NCBI RefSeq assembly: GCF_025698545.1
Contig: NC_068571.1
Location: forward strand, 52,857,733 to 52,921,732
Length of the DNA: 64,000 bases
Reading direction: 5' to 3'
From: Gossypium raimondii
Lineage: Eukaryota > Streptophyta > Magnoliopsida > Malvales > Malvaceae
The first letter of the stretch is position 1. Every line of letters begins with the position of its first letter. Below, in pieces: positions 53,140 to 64,000 of this stretch. The notes below the pieces were generated by a model, which was given only the letters and a program-made list of their open reading frames with translations, did no database searches and was not told the DNA's origin. The position numbers and the translations under genes were made by a program.

Positions 53140-56100
53140 ATGATGGGGTTGAGCTTGAAAATGGTGTTGTTTGTTCATGTTCTTGTTGTTTTAGGGTTTG
53201 GTATCAATGGAGTTTATGGATTATTATCTTCTTCTACCTTGAGAAATATTGATAGCATAAACATGGAAGGGCCATATTTAGGTATAATAGTGCCAAATTC
53301 CTTTGAGATGAATCCTTTGTTGCAAACTGGCAGCTTTCTGGAAGATCATAAGATGCCTTACTTGGATTTTGCAGGTGATTTTTTATCAACTTCCTCATGA
53401 ATTTTTTGTTTTGTTTTGTTTTTTATTTTTTTTGAAAATGGAATTTTGTTGGTTGAAATTTTGGGAAAATTCTAGTTTTGGTCCCTCTAGTAATGTTCAA
53501 ATTCGGGGGTTTATTTTTTTGTTTTTATATATTAATTCAACTTAATTTGTTTTGTCTGGTTTTGTAATGTTATTAGTTAGTCTAAATAGTTAACAACGGA
53601 AACTATTCTAATTAAAATGTTCATGTAGGTTTTTTTTTAAAATACATCATTCCAACTCATAGTATTAATATGAACTATTTTTTGTTAGAAAGTGTATTTT
53701 TTAAAAAAAAATACACATCAACATTTAGGCATATAGCTAGTGTTAGTAACCAAGATTGTTAGGATCATACTGGCCAATGCATTAGTTCGGAGAAAGAGGT
53801 TGAGTTAGGTTAAAAGATCGGTTTAAACTCAATGGTTGAATCAATATTTAAACCGAGTTTTTTTTAATTTTTTTATTTGTGATGAATTTTTAATAATTTA
53901 TTTAATCAAACTGGACCAATCAATCGAACCAAGAACAGATGGCCTGGCATGTCCGACTTCCAGTCTGGTTACAAAAACATTGTGATTAACTATTTGGATC
54001 CGTTAATGATGTTATAAAAGTAGAGGGGTCAAATTAAAGCATACAAATTAAATCTCAATTTTGAACATAGTAGAAGGGCCAAAATCAGAATTTAACCTTA
54101 AAGTTTTAGTGTAGAATAACCCAATCTTTTTGTTTATGCAGGGAGAAGGTTTCGAATAGGTCGGTTGGAAAATGAAAGGGTTATTATTGTTATGACAGGG
54201 TTGAGCATGGTAATGAGAATTTTTTTTATTGTATCTGCAACAATATTTCAGTTTTTTTAAATTGTCATTTTGGTCCCTTAATGTTATTGATTCTTCCCCA
54301 TTTCCCCTCCCAATGGAAATTTTTTATAGCTAAATGCAGGGATAGCTACACAATTGCTAATTACTTTATTCAAGGTGAAAGGAATTTTGCACTATGGAAT
54401 AGCAGGAAATGCAAATCCACAGCTTCAAATTGGAGATGTGACAATCCCTCAGTTTTGGGCTCATACAGGTCTTTGGAATTGGCAGGTACACCATTTTTTC
54501 TTTGGGTAAATAATAGTAGAGGTCACCAAATTATAGTTTTTTTTTCTTTTTTTTTTCAGTCATCTAACTATGAAAAGTTACAAAATGATCATCTAACTAT
54601 TTAATTTTATCTTTTTTGTCACCAGTTGGCAATTGTAAAAATAGAAACATCCAAAAATTCTAGATAGTTGGGTGGCCAAAAAAGACAAAATTGAATAGTT
54701 GAGTGACCAAAACAGAAAAAAAAGATAATTGGGTGACTATTAATATAGTTTAGCCTTTTTCTTTTCTTTTTTTTTTCTTTTACGGCTGTTTTACAATTCA
54801 TATTTGGGGTTCGTGATTGCTCCACTCAACAATGTTGTCTTTAAAGTTCAAATTTATATTCTCTTTTTAGGGGTATAAGGTACATTACCATTCCACCTAT
54901 AATTTTTTTTTCTTTTTTACTTTGTGAATGAGATGCAATATTGCTCAAATAGAATTGGGGTTAAACCCTAAATATTAGACAAACTCAAGGGCAGAGCTAG
55001 TATGGCGTTAAGGGCAAGATGGTTTTTTACTTGCCTCAATTCTGAATCAATTTTTATGCCTCTCATCTAGAGGTATTCATGGTGGGGGCAGTTCGTCCAC
55101 CCCATTTAAATTCATGCTTGCATTTAGTAATTTCAACTTCAAATTGATTCAGATTTTTTTTTAATTTTTAAAAAGTGAAATGGATCATTTGGGCGAGACG
55201 AAAATCGAGCTTAAACCCAACCCATGAATACTCACATCTCAATTTTATTTTTATTTAAAATTTTAACATTTGAGTTTTCTCCCCCAAAAAAATCTTCTCA
55301 AAATTCTATATAATTTTCCTAGTATATTAATTTTTATAAAATTAAATAAAATACATATTATAAAATATTTAAATACATATAATATTAATTTTTAAAATGA
55401 TATAATATGTTATTATTTATTAAAGTTTAAAATATTATGAACCTAAGTTGATATCTAATGGTTGGTGTTCACCTTCTTCAAGGATAATATGGTAGTTGTA
55501 TAAAAAATATAGGTTGGATTGAATTTGAAACCCTATAAATTGAATTACTTTACTATCCCTAAACCCTAAATAGGCCACACGTTTTATACTTTTGTCAAAT
55601 TTGAAATTTAATCCATATATTTATATTTTTAGAAATTTAATTTTTTACTTTGCAGATATTTAAAATTCAAGTCCAACCGTTAACATAGTTAAAATTATTT
55701 TGTTAAATTTAGGTTCATTCGTCATTTTTTAGTTACATTACTTAAAATTTTAAAATGTCACACCAACAAATTTAATAGTGTTATCAATTAGACCTGAATT
55801 TTTAAATATGGAAAGTATGACTAAATTTCTGAAAATAAAATTAAAGGGACTAGATTCTAATTTTATAAAGAGTACAAAGACTTATGATATATTTTAACCT
55901 CTCTCTTTTCTCTCTCTACCTTGCTCATACACTCTTGCATTTTTGCCTTTTTTTCAACTTTTCATTTTACCTTATGATTCCTTACAATAATTCACCTTTT
56001 TTTTTTTTTTTTTACAAATCCATTAATGTTTTAAAAGAGGTATGGGGATGGACCTGAGGATGAGCTAGCTTTAGAATCAAATGGAGACTACACCAGAGAA

Positions 56101-57489
56101 ATTGGTTACCTTAGGTTTTCTGATTACTACAATGGCACAAATTGCAACAATTCTTCAGACAATTTGCTCAACAATGTTTGGTATCAACCTGAAGAAATAT
56201 TCCCAAGAAATGGGGTTCCAGAGCAAAGGCAACATGCATTTTGGGTTCCAGTTAACAAGCATTACTTTGCCATTGCAGAAAGAGTTCAGGTAAATTTAAT
56301 GTTTTAGAAAAAGGGTTAATTTCACCAAATGTCCTCAAACCATGGGTTGAATTTTGAATTGTTCCTGAGTTTCAAAATGTTCCAATTGAATCTTGAAACT
56401 AAAGTATTGTTCCGATTAAGGGTGAATCTAGATTTTTTTTTTAGTGGGGGTTGAAATTGAATTATAAATTTTTAAGAGGTTATAACATAATTTTATCATT
56501 TATTAATTTATGATTTCATCATTTTTGAAGGGACTAAATAATTTTTAAAATTTTAATATGTTTTGAAGTTTGAAACCAATTTATAATTCAAAATTTTTAG
56601 AGAGAGAGAGGATTAACAACAAAATTGGTCCCTAAATCATATGACTTTTCCCATTTTGGTAGCTAAATTTTTTATCAAAATTGGTACTTAAGTTATTAAT
56701 TTTATCTAATTTTACCCAAAAATGTATGATGCCCAATAAAAACATGAGGTTGGTATTATGTTTTGGATAAAAATGAGATAAAATTAATAGTTTTTAGTTT
56801 AGGTGCCACTTTTGACCCCCAAAACTTAAGATAGTTAACAGGAAAAACAGTATAGTTTGGGACCAATTTTGTTGTGAGCTTCTCCCCTCCTTTTGGGTTA
56901 ATTGTATCACACATCCCTAGATTATGACTTAGATTTAAAATTGGTCTCTAACTACAATACATATATCAATCTAAGTCCTTATGTCAGCTTGGACATTAAA
57001 AGCTAACTCAGATCTAGCACCAAACTTATTCAAACCATTTAAATCAAATTTTAAACCCATATATACCAACTGTATAGACAATTTGGGGATCAATTTTTAC
57101 ATTTAAGCCCCCCCAAAATTCATAAATTTCTTTTCCCCCCCTAAAAACAGGGTTTGAGGCTTGGTGGTTGTGTGAATGGAACTTGCTTACCAAGACCACC
57201 AAGGGTAGTGAGAGTACAAAGAGGGATCAGCTCCAACATCTTTGTCGACAATAAAGCATACCGTGAGTTCTTGAACTCCAAGTTCAATGCAACAGCAATC
57301 GACATGGAGACAGCTGCGGTAGCCCTTGTTTGTCACCAACAAAACATGCCTTTTATTGCATTTAGGTCCCTGTCTGATTTAGCTGGTGGGGGTTCTGCCT
57401 TGTCTAATGAAGCTGCTTCATTTGCCACTTTGGCTGCTCAAAATGCTGTTGATGTTCTACTTAGGTTCATTTCCCTATTATCTTCATAA
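53140..57489 (+). CDS. Secreted phosphorylase-superfamily protein (bark storage protein-like), 5 exons
   Basis: Exons: 53140-53374, 54142-54209, 54330-54485, 56038-56289, 57151-57489; GT-AG junctions and matching phases give 349 residues. The family is related to bacterial nucleoside phosphorylases and MTA/SAH nucleosidases; in trees members are vegetative or bark storage proteins, and activity in most plant members is unproven. A hydrophobic stretch at residues 8-24 (VLFVHVLVVLGFGINGVYG) marks a signal peptide, so secretion or vacuolar delivery is likely. Domain landmarks: YLGIIVPNSFEMNPLL in exon 1, VKGILHYGIAGNAN and IGDVTIPQFW (about 117-143), TGLWNWQRYG across intron 3, AIDMETAAVALVC (about 287-298, ribose-binding Glu) and FRSLSDLAGG (308-317, Asp equivalent to the catalytic Asp of MTA nucleosidases). 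Two ATGs are adjacent (53140, 53143); the first is used here. Introns 1, 3 and 4 carry foldback elements. Confidence 0.93.
53463..54097. mobile_element. Foldback element in intron 1 of the phosphorylase gene, carrying a nested repeat
   Basis: The left end GGGAAAATTCTAGTTTTGG, with CCCTCTAGTAATGTTC, is inverse to the right end, whose complement reads GGTTAAATTCTGATTTTGG and CCTTCTACTATGTTC. The flanks TTGAAATTTT and TTAAAGTTTT agree at 8 of 10. Between the arms, about 53750-53985 is a member of the AACCGGTT-rich family (ACTGGCCAATGCATTAG, CCGACTTCCAGTCTGGTTAC), so one element has inserted in another. Confidence 0.7.
54504..54755. mobile_element. Foldback MITE in intron 3 of the phosphorylase gene
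   Basis: The left end GGGTAAATAATAGTAGAGGTC is inverse to the right end, whose complement reads GGCTAAACTATATTAATAGTC. Both continue into CACC(C/A)AATTAT and a T-rich stretch. TTTTTCTTT at 54495-54503 and 54756-54764 is a perfect 9-bp repeat, though low in complexity. Confidence 0.75.
55585..55902. repeat. MITE-like repeat, relative of 62128-62455
   Basis: The complement of its right end begins GGTTAAAATATATCATAAG and TCTTTGTACTCTTTATA, matching the left end of the copy at 62128. Both share AAATTATTTTGTTAAATT and AAAATGTCACAC. The left end of this copy is degraded. Confidence 0.6.
56410..56610 (+). repeat. GGGGCGAAGCC-family fragment in intron 4 of the phosphorylase gene
   Basis: Starts AAGGGTGAATCTAGATTTTT and shows the family's body blocks (TTGAAATTGAATTATAAATT, TAACATAATTTTATCATTT, TGATTTCATCATTTTTGAAG). 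The 3' GC-rich end is missing. Confidence 0.5.
56616..56875. mobile_element. Foldback MITE in intron 4 of the phosphorylase gene
   Basis: Arms: left ACAACAAAATTGGTCCCTAAA and complement of right CACAACAAAATTGGTCCCAAA. Farther in, TTAATTTTATCTAATTTTA pairs with AAAAATGAGATAAAATTAA. The element is almost wholly palindromic and non-coding. Confidence 0.75.
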
Positions 57490-58560
57490 AACATATAAAA
57501 ACAAGTTTCTTTTAAGGCATAATCTCTTTTGGAATTTAAAATTTATAAAATTTGATTGGTGATTGTTAGTTTATTGTTACAATAATGTAAATCCCAAATT
57601 TGATAGGAATATTGGGTTATATTTGTTGTCTTTGATAACATTGAAAATTTGTTGTTATAGTATGGCATTTTATAGCTTTTCTTTCTTTTTGGTTGGATAG
57701 TAGGTTAAATTATGATTTTAGTCCCTACACGATATTCAATTTAGGGATTTGGTTTATGTACCTTAGTTTGATGTTGTGCCTTAATCCAAATTACTATCAT
57801 CATTGTCAATTGGTTAAAATATGCTACAAGTCCTTTCGATACATTTGGAATTTAGTACGGTAGAGGTACCAAAATTAAGGGCGAGAGAAACTCGAATAAA
57901 ATTATAAAAATTACTATATTCAATTTTTCTTTCAAAATTTTATAAAAATTATAAAAATGTTAAATCATATTTTTAATTTAACTTAAATAAATGTACACAT
58001 TGATTTCATTTTACTCAAATTGATTAAAAATTTCAAATTGAGTTAAGATGACAATATATGGCTCGTCGACTCAACTAATTTTGTTGAGGGTGGCTCGACT
58101 CATTAGGGAGAAGTTTAAGAAGTTTTGCTTACCAAAAAATCAACCATACCTCAACAATCGAAGGTATTGTTCCATTGTTAGGATTTTGTCCTCGAACTCT
58201 ACATAGCTCAAATGGTACCATAATTGCAAGTAAAAGCCATATAAACCTCAAGTTGTTGGTTTGAACCGCTCCACATTTAGATAGTTCAATTATTATTCAT
58301 ACAACCTTATACTAACACCTCTCTTGAGTCTTGTAGATCATATCTCCACTAATCAAGATACTCTCTCTGTGAACCATACACGACTCTTCGCACAGATCAG
58401 GGATAAAACCTCAACATGGAGACAATACCTTCGATTTGAAGGATAATATTTCAAAAACTTCTCTCCAAAAAATCAACCAACCGTCAACAAACTCAATATT
58501 TTTTCACTTGATTTGATGATATACTTTTCTCCTAAGGCCATAACCAAAATTATAATTTAA
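57490..58560. other. Intergenic region between the phosphorylase and CDKF genes
   Basis: Contains the likely 3' UTR to about 57700, then the left half of a GGTTAAATTATGATTTTAG-type repeat at about 57704-57860, and the tRNA-related insertion at 58132-58479 listed separately. No gene is seen. Confidence 0.6.
58132..58479 (+). repeat. tRNA-related insertion bracketed by a 15-bp direct repeat
   Basis: CCAAAAAATCAACCA occurs at 58132-58146 and 58465-58479. Between them lie an A-box-like TAGCTCAAATGG (58204-58215) and a B-box-like GGTTTGAACC (58258-58267), the layout of a tRNA-derived SINE. A perfect 14-bp inverted repeat, ATCGAAGGTATTGT at 58157-58170 and its complement at 58422-58435, encloses the tRNA-like part. 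Confidence 0.55.
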
Positions 58561-58594
58561 CATTCATATTGTTTTATCCTAATTTTATATCTGT

Positions 58595-58615
58595 TGGGCT
58601 TCAATTTTTGGCCCA
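58595..58615 (+). promoter_or_regulatory. Paired site II motifs upstream of CDKF;1
   Basis: TGGGCT at 58595-58600 and GGCCCA (TGGGCC on the other strand) at 58610-58615 lie about 170-190 bp before the ATG, in opposite orientation. Similar motifs precede RPB5 and MFDR. Their function is inferred. Confidence 0.5.
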
Positions 58616-58781
58616 TAGTAATAGGCTCCTTACCAATTATACATTACATTATCAACTTTTTAAACGACGCCGTCTTTGTCTCTCTTCTTATTCACTTTGT
58701 TTTCATTCAAAATCTTGCTCTTCGAAAGTCAGAAACCTCAAAAGAACCTCAAAGCATAATTCAGTAAGCAAAAAAAAAAAA

Positions 58782-61700
58782 ATGGAGCAACCATTACCAA
58801 AGAGCTGGAGCATCCATACCCGACCCGAGATCATCGCCAAGTACCAGATCCTGGAGCGCGTGGGTTCAGGCGCTTACTCCGACGTCTACAGGGCGCGTCG
58901 TCTCTCCGACGACCTCATCGTCGCCCTCAAGGAAGTCCACGACTACCAATCGGCGTTCCGCGAAATCGAGGCCTTGCAAATGCTTCGGAACTGCCCAAAC
59001 GTCGTCGTCCTGCACGAGTATTTTTGGCGGGAAGACGAGGACGCCGTGCTCGTCTTGGAGTTCTTGAGGACCGATTTGTCGGCGGTCATCCGCGACGCGA
59101 AAAAAAAGGAAGGCGGGGTCCGAGTCGGTGAAGTTAAAAGGTGGATGCTTCAGATTTTGTGCGGTGTCGATGCGTGTCATCGGAATATGATCGTTCATCG
59201 GGATTTAAAGCCCGGTAATCTGTTAGTTTCCGATGACGGTGTTCTTAAGTTAGCCGATTTTGGTCAGGTAATACTTTTTTGTTGCATTTTCTTAGACGAT
59301 TTTTTGGAACCTTTTTTCCCCGAAATGTGGTGATCTGGAATTAAGTTTATTTAGATTGGAAATTTTGCCTTTAGAACTTGCTTTAATAATGTCATGGCAC
59401 AGGTTGCAGGTGTTTAAACTCAGAGTTTTTAATTGTTGAAGTATACACATGGATATAGGGATATGACTGTAAAAATTTAGAAAAAATCTAACCATAAATC
59501 AAGTTAACTTTAATCAATGAAATTGTAGCAAAAATTTGTAAACCTGCTCAATTTACAGTGTATGAATTACTTATTTTACTAGGATTATATGACAGCTGAT
59601 GCTTCAAGTCATTTGATCTAATTCATAAGCTAGTGAAGTTACTTCGGAAATTCGGATGCTTTAGGTTGATGGGGTTCTTCTAATCACTGCATTATGTTTT
59701 TTTTTTTCATCCAAATGCTGCGTTTTTAATCGCAGCTGAGGCTATGGCATTTGCATTAGTTAAAAGGGTGTTGATGTTAAATTCTAATGACTCTTCATTT
59801 TTGTTGAAGTATACAGATGGATATACGAATATGACTGTAAAAATTTAGAAAAACCTAACCATATCGCCAAGTAACATAAATCGAGTTAACTTAGATCAAT
59901 GGACATGTAGCAAAAATTTGTAAACCTGCTCAATTAACAGTGTATGAAATACTAATTTTACTAGGATTACAATAGCAGGTGCTTCAAGTCATGTGATCTG
60001 GTTCATAAACTTAGTGCAGTTACTTTGAAAATTCAGATGCTTTAGGTTGATGGGGTTCTTCTAATCACTTCATTATGTGTTCTTTTTCATCCAAATGCAG
60101 TGTTTTTAATCTTAGATGGGACGATGGCATTTGCATTAGTTAAAGGGTGTTGATGCTAAATTCTAATAGACTATTGCTTTTTTGTTTGAATTGCTACAAT
60201 TTTCATTAGGAGGTCCCATTGGCTCCCTGATAATTTCATGAAAGTTCAGCATAATGGTCCATGCATTATCAGAAAATGACAGTTCATTTTGATGTCAATG
60301 AACAGTTAGGGTAGGCACAGGCTGTAAAGGCTTGGTACTGATGTTTATTTTATTTTGAGTAATATAACATGTTTTTGGTAATTAAAGTTTCAAGGATTTA
60401 GTGCCAGTCTGCATTTTGTACTGCATTAATACTCATCTGTTTTGTACTAGGTACAGTCGAAAGAATGATAGAATCAAGGAATTAGATGAGTGGAAAATTT
60501 GTCTCCATTAACTTTTACTAGCGGCTACTGGTTGTCAATATGGCTTGATAATATGCTTGCTTGCATGTGATGGGGTAAAAGTACCATAGATCAAAGAGCA
60601 AATTACTCCTTTCTTTTAAAAATTTCATCTCTTTTTACTATTAAAAACTGGTGTGGCTGACAAAATAACCAGATAGTGAAATGTGGCATGCCACGTGTAC
60701 CTCATGGTAACACACAGGGACCAGTTTTTAACAGTAAAAATGGATGAAATTTTTAATAGAAGGATCACTTTGCTTTTTGATCTAACGTACAAGGATTAAT
60801 TTGCTCATTTTTTAGTATAGGGGCCAAAATGCAATCTGACTTCTAGTATAGGGGCTTTCATGATACTTTTACCCATGTGATGGTGTGTTTCTCGTGAATG
60901 CAAAGTACTATGTGAATTATAATCTGCAAAGAACCTGTGTGATTTGTTTTACTTGTTATCGTCCATGTGTTTGGCTTGGTTTTCAGGCAAGGATACTCAT
61001 GGAATCTGGATTCGATGGTGACAATAACCAACAAGTGCCGGTTGAGCAAAACATAGGATATCAGGAATACGTACCTCCACCACTAGTCACAGTCCCTGAT
61101 GCTCACAGTTTGCCAAATCAAGGATGTAATAACCAAGCAGAGGAAGTTACGAATAGAGAAGAATATCTTAGACAGTTAGTTGAGCTTAAAGCAAAACGAC
61201 ATGCCATGGATGAAGCTGACAAGGAAACAAATACTAATGACGGATACTCATCTTGTCTTGCAACGGGTACGATAAGTGACATTGACGACGATCCTCTCAA
61301 GAGTTCTTACTCATACGAGGCCGAAGAGGGTGGGGATGACAGAACTGGTGCTCTCACATCTTGTGTTGGTACTCGCTGGTTCAGAGCCCCGGAACTACTC
61401 TATGGCTCGATAAACTATGGACTAGAGGTGGATTTGTGGTCATTGGGTTGCATTTTCTCAGAGCTCCTAACCCTTGAGCCGCTTTTTCCTGGGGTTTCTG
61501 ACATCGATCAGCTTGGCAGAATCATCAATGTTTTAGGGAACTTAACCGAAGAAGTCTGGCCAAGCTGTTCTAAACTTCCCGATTACAGAACCATTTCTTT
61601 TGCCAAGATCGAAAACCCAGTCAGTTTAGAAGCTTGCTTACCCAACAGGTCTCCGGATGAAATCTCTATTGTCAAAAGACTTGTTTGTTATAACCCAGCT

Positions 61701-61928
61701 AATCGAGCTACTGCAATGGAACTGCTGAATGACAAGTATTTCAATGAAGAACCTCTTCCACTTCCTGTTTCCGAGCTGCATGTACCTCTCACAAAGAATG
61801 ACCATGATGAAGATTCACCCGGTGGGTGGAACGATTATGACGGCATGGGATCTGACTCCGATTTCGACGATTTCGGACCTTTTAATGTCAAGACCACCAG
61901 CAGTGGTTTCTCTATACAATTCTCTTGA
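58782..61928 (+). CDS. CDKF-1: Cyclin-dependent kinase F-1 (CDK-activating kinase), 2 exons
   Basis: Exons 58782-59267 and 60987-61928 (GT-AG, intron between codons) give 475 residues, about the length of Arabidopsis CDKF;1. This plant-specific cyclin-independent kinase phosphorylates and activates CDKD kinases and other CDKs, linking cell cycle and Pol II phosphorylation. The N-terminus SWSIHTRPEIIAKY matches the family. Kinase landmarks: Gly loop GSGAYSDVY (28-36), catalytic Lys in VALKE (Lys50), YQSAFREIEAL in place of PSTAIRE, HRDLKPGN (139-146), DFG (159-161) immediately before the intron. A hallmark insertion of about 125 residues, acidic and Asn-rich, separates DFG from the activation segment LTSCVGTRWFRAPELLYG (285-302), where Thr286 is the likely activating residue. 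DLWSLGCIF follows. The Ser/Asp-rich tail ends with SDSDFDDFGPFN. The ATG is preceded by an A-run, and no upstream in-frame ATG exists. Confidence 0.97.
59434..60190 (+). repeat. Tandem duplication (unit 367 bp) inside the CDKF;1 intron
   Basis: Unit 1 (59434-59800) and unit 2 (59801 to about 60190) share TTGTTGAAGTATACA, TATGACTGTAAAAATTTAG, GTAGCAAAAATTTGTAAACC, TTTTACTAGGATTA, GCTTTAGGTTGATGGGGTTC and GGCATTTGCATTAGTTAAA in order. Differences are scattered substitutions and small indels, including a short extra segment in unit 2 near 59862. Confidence 0.93.
60574..60873. mobile_element. Mutator-like MITE in the CDKF;1 intron
   Basis: Ends GGTAAAAGTACCATAGATC and, on the complement of the right end, GGTAAAAGTATCATGAAAG. 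Inner blocks AAAAATTTCATCT / GATGAAATTTTTAAT and ACTGG / ACCAGTTTTTAACAG also pair. CATGTGATGG at 60564-60573 is repeated exactly at 60874-60883, a clear 10-bp (or 9-bp) target-site duplication. The body is closely related to the copy in bHLH intron 3 (CACGTGTACCTCATG versus CATGTGTACCTCATG). Confidence 0.92.
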
Positions 61929-64000
61929 GTCTTGGTCTGTATTTGAGGTATAGTGAATGCTTTGAATTATTAAATATTTCATTTTGTTTTAAGGTATAGT
62001 TAAAAAAGTTAAACCTGAAATTAGGGAGATTAAAATTATGAACCCTGTCTGAACTTGGTGGTTTTATGTATGTTAAAAGTTGATTTTGTAATTAGTATAT
62101 GCAAAGCTCCAGAAGAATGTATTAGGTTAAAATATACCATAAATCTCTATACTCTTTGTATAATTGGAATTTAGTCCCATTTATTTTTAAAATTTCAAAA
62201 TTTTGGTCTATTTATTAACACTGTCAAAATCATTTTGTTAAATTCAGGTTTATTATAATATTTTAAATACATTGCTACCAAACAAGTGTATTTTTTATTT
62301 ATTTTAAAATGTCACACTAATCAATTTAACAATGAATTTACAGAGTTAACAATTAGATTTGAATTTTAAAATTGAAAAGTGGAGGGATCAAATTCTTAAA
62401 AATAAAATTACAATAACTAAATTTTAAATTTGTGAAGAGTATAACTTAAAAGAGTGACAATTGAAATGGGATTTTATAGGGCTAATTAAGTAGTTTGAGG
62501 TTAACATATTGCTCCAATTTATTAATAGCTTTAATTTTTAAGGGTTAACATATAATTTGTCATCTAAACTTGTCCAAAAACACTTAGTTGGTACTTGTCT
62601 AAATTTTATATTTGTTTAAAATTAAATCGTATATTTAAAAATATATTTTTTAATTTATCTTTGATTACGTGTCATATTGAGAGATTGTCATATGCCACTA
62701 TAGGGTTAGCAATGAGATCTTGATCGGATGCTTTAAGACAAATTTAAAGAAAATTATATAATAACTTTTTTATGTAATAAGACTCCGTAACAAATAGATT
62801 AAATTTAGTTAATTATGATATATTAAAATGAAAAGTTAATTGTATAGGATGGTTTAAATTTTAAATTTGTCTTTCAAAATATTTTAATTGAATCTTTAAA
62901 TTAAAGTATCATTAAAATAACTTAACTTCTTTTTATTAATTTAGTCGTTAGCTTTAACATTAAATGTATATAGTGGTCTATTTAGTTGGTTGAATCATAT
63001 ATCGGTGGTCCAATTAGTATCATCAAATTGAAGAAATGTCGAATCAATAAAAATGATTGAATCAATTGAATCGTACTAAAACCATTTGAATCGGAAATAA
63101 ATTAATTTAAATATTTAACTTTGTTGTTATAATGTATAAAATATGAATGTTTAAGCTTCTATTGTTATTTTGTGTTTACTATTTTTTTTCCTTTTCTATG
63201 ATTTTCTAGTTTTCTATTTTTATTTTATTTTATTTTGTTATAGTTGAATCTATCCATATTAAAAAAAGAAAAAAGGAAATACAAATAGTTGCACAAATGG
63301 AAGGACCTGATTGGAACGATGCATTAGTTTGAGGATTCAACTGAAACGTTTTGAAGTTTAGGATTAATACAAAAATTGAATCATAATTTGGAGGTGTCTA
63401 GAGCAATTGACCCTAAAATTGAAAAGGGCTTACTCTTAACTCTTTAGTCACTGAAATAATTAACTACGTCTGGTCAATTGGTCAACATGAATATATATTA
63501 GCATAAGCTCGAATCCAATCAAATCCCAATCCATTCACGTATATATTTTTTACCCAGTGATATAACGCCACGTGTTGTTCAGATAATCCCCTAAAGCATA
63601 TTGCCCACGTGTCAAAAAATAAAATAAATGGAGCTATTTCCGTTCCTTAGGGTGAGTTTGGATGGACGATTAGGTGCGGTACGGTGCGTTTTGCTTACTT
63701 TTTGTCTCACATTACAGTATCGTTACAGTATTTAATCTCACCACCACCGCTGTTTTTACCCTTAGTCACAATCTCACTTTGCAATCTCCCTCGAATCTAA
63801 AATAATTGATTTGAATTTATTCCAATTTTGATAATTTAAAATCAATTTTTAGTTTGAATAATGAATTAAAAAAATCTGAAATATTTTTTTTTTTGCTTTT
63901 TATCTTAAATTCGTCTCTCCAATAATTTGTTTTTTTATATTACTATGTTTTTAGACTTTGTAAATCAACTGATCACACTGTTGATTTGTAGGTTTGATCT
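61929..64000. other. Region downstream of CDKF;1, repeats only
   Basis: The first 200 bases are probably the 3' UTR. About 62128-62455 is a MITE-like repeat beginning GGTTAAAATATACCATAAATC and related to 55585-55902. The remainder is AT-rich, with no supported gene apart from a Tourist-like MITE near the end. CACGTGT occurs at about 63570 and 63607 without an adjacent gene in the window. Confidence 0.6.
63650..63761. mobile_element. Second, shortened copy of the Tourist-like MITE
   Basis: Begins GGGTGAGTTTGGATGGACGA after TTA (63647-63649) and shares TTGCTTACTTTTTGTCTCAC, TTTAATCTCACC and CCACCGCTGTTTTTAC with the 139-bp copy. It ends at CCC followed by TTA (63762-63764), lacking the last 35 or so bases of the full copy. 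Confidence 0.65.

Noticed and set aside
58569..58781. In-frame extension of CDKF;1 upstream of the ATG
   Set aside because: The frame is open but contains no ATG; the family N-terminus starts at the ATG at 58782.
58866..59198. 110-codon open frame antisense to CDKF;1 exon 1
   Set aside because: It is a shadow of a GC-rich coding exon; the sense strand encodes clear kinase motifs.

Overview
The window reads as nuclear DNA of a eudicot plant. It is strongly AT-rich, has long gene-free stretches, and carries five intron-containing genes of plant-specific or plant-typical families, many small non-autonomous transposons and one fragment of plastid DNA. The style of the repeats made me think of cotton or another Malvaceae genome, but that is recollection and was not tested.

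Layout: 1-12350 is gene-free and repeat-rich. 13120-15171 (+) is a complete four-exon gene for the shared RNA polymerase subunit RPB5. Convergent to it, 17263-21084 (-) is a complete 13-exon gene for mitochondrial NADPH:adrenodoxin (ferredoxin) oxidoreductase. 21.3-39.1 kb is a desert with only repeats. 39474-44280 (+) is a nine-exon bHLH transcription factor of the bHLH68 type, with a CAT microsatellite just before its start. 44.3-53.1 kb is again gene-free, but holds a nuclear copy of part of plastid rpoB, a 3.1 kb DNA transposon with transposase-like terminal exons, a 139-bp Tourist-like MITE and tRNA-derived SINEs. 53140-57489 (+) is a five-exon secreted phosphorylase-superfamily (bark storage protein-like) gene. 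58782-61928 (+) is a two-exon CDKF;1-type CDK-activating kinase. The rest to 64000 is repeats.

The genes do not form a pathway. Two are core housekeeping functions (transcription, mitochondrial electron transfer), one is a cell-cycle/transcription kinase activator, one a transcription factor and one a likely vacuolar or secreted storage/nucleoside-processing protein. From memory, the Arabidopsis counterparts of the last three lie close together on chromosome 4, so this part looks like conserved microsynteny. RPB5, MFDR and CDKF have TGGGCY 'site II' motifs just upstream, as many plant housekeeping genes do.

The most distinctive pattern is intronic. Related foldback elements with terminal GGTNAAAGTA-type repeats and 9-10 bp flanking direct repeats (Mutator-like MITEs) sit in introns of RPB5 (two), the bHLH gene (two) and CDKF (one). 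Other foldbacks, some nested inside each other, fill introns of the bHLH and phosphorylase genes. In RPB5 and the bHLH gene, related copies flank one or two short exons, an arrangement that could promote exon skipping or circular RNA. I found no undescribed protein system; the notable material is in the repeat architecture.
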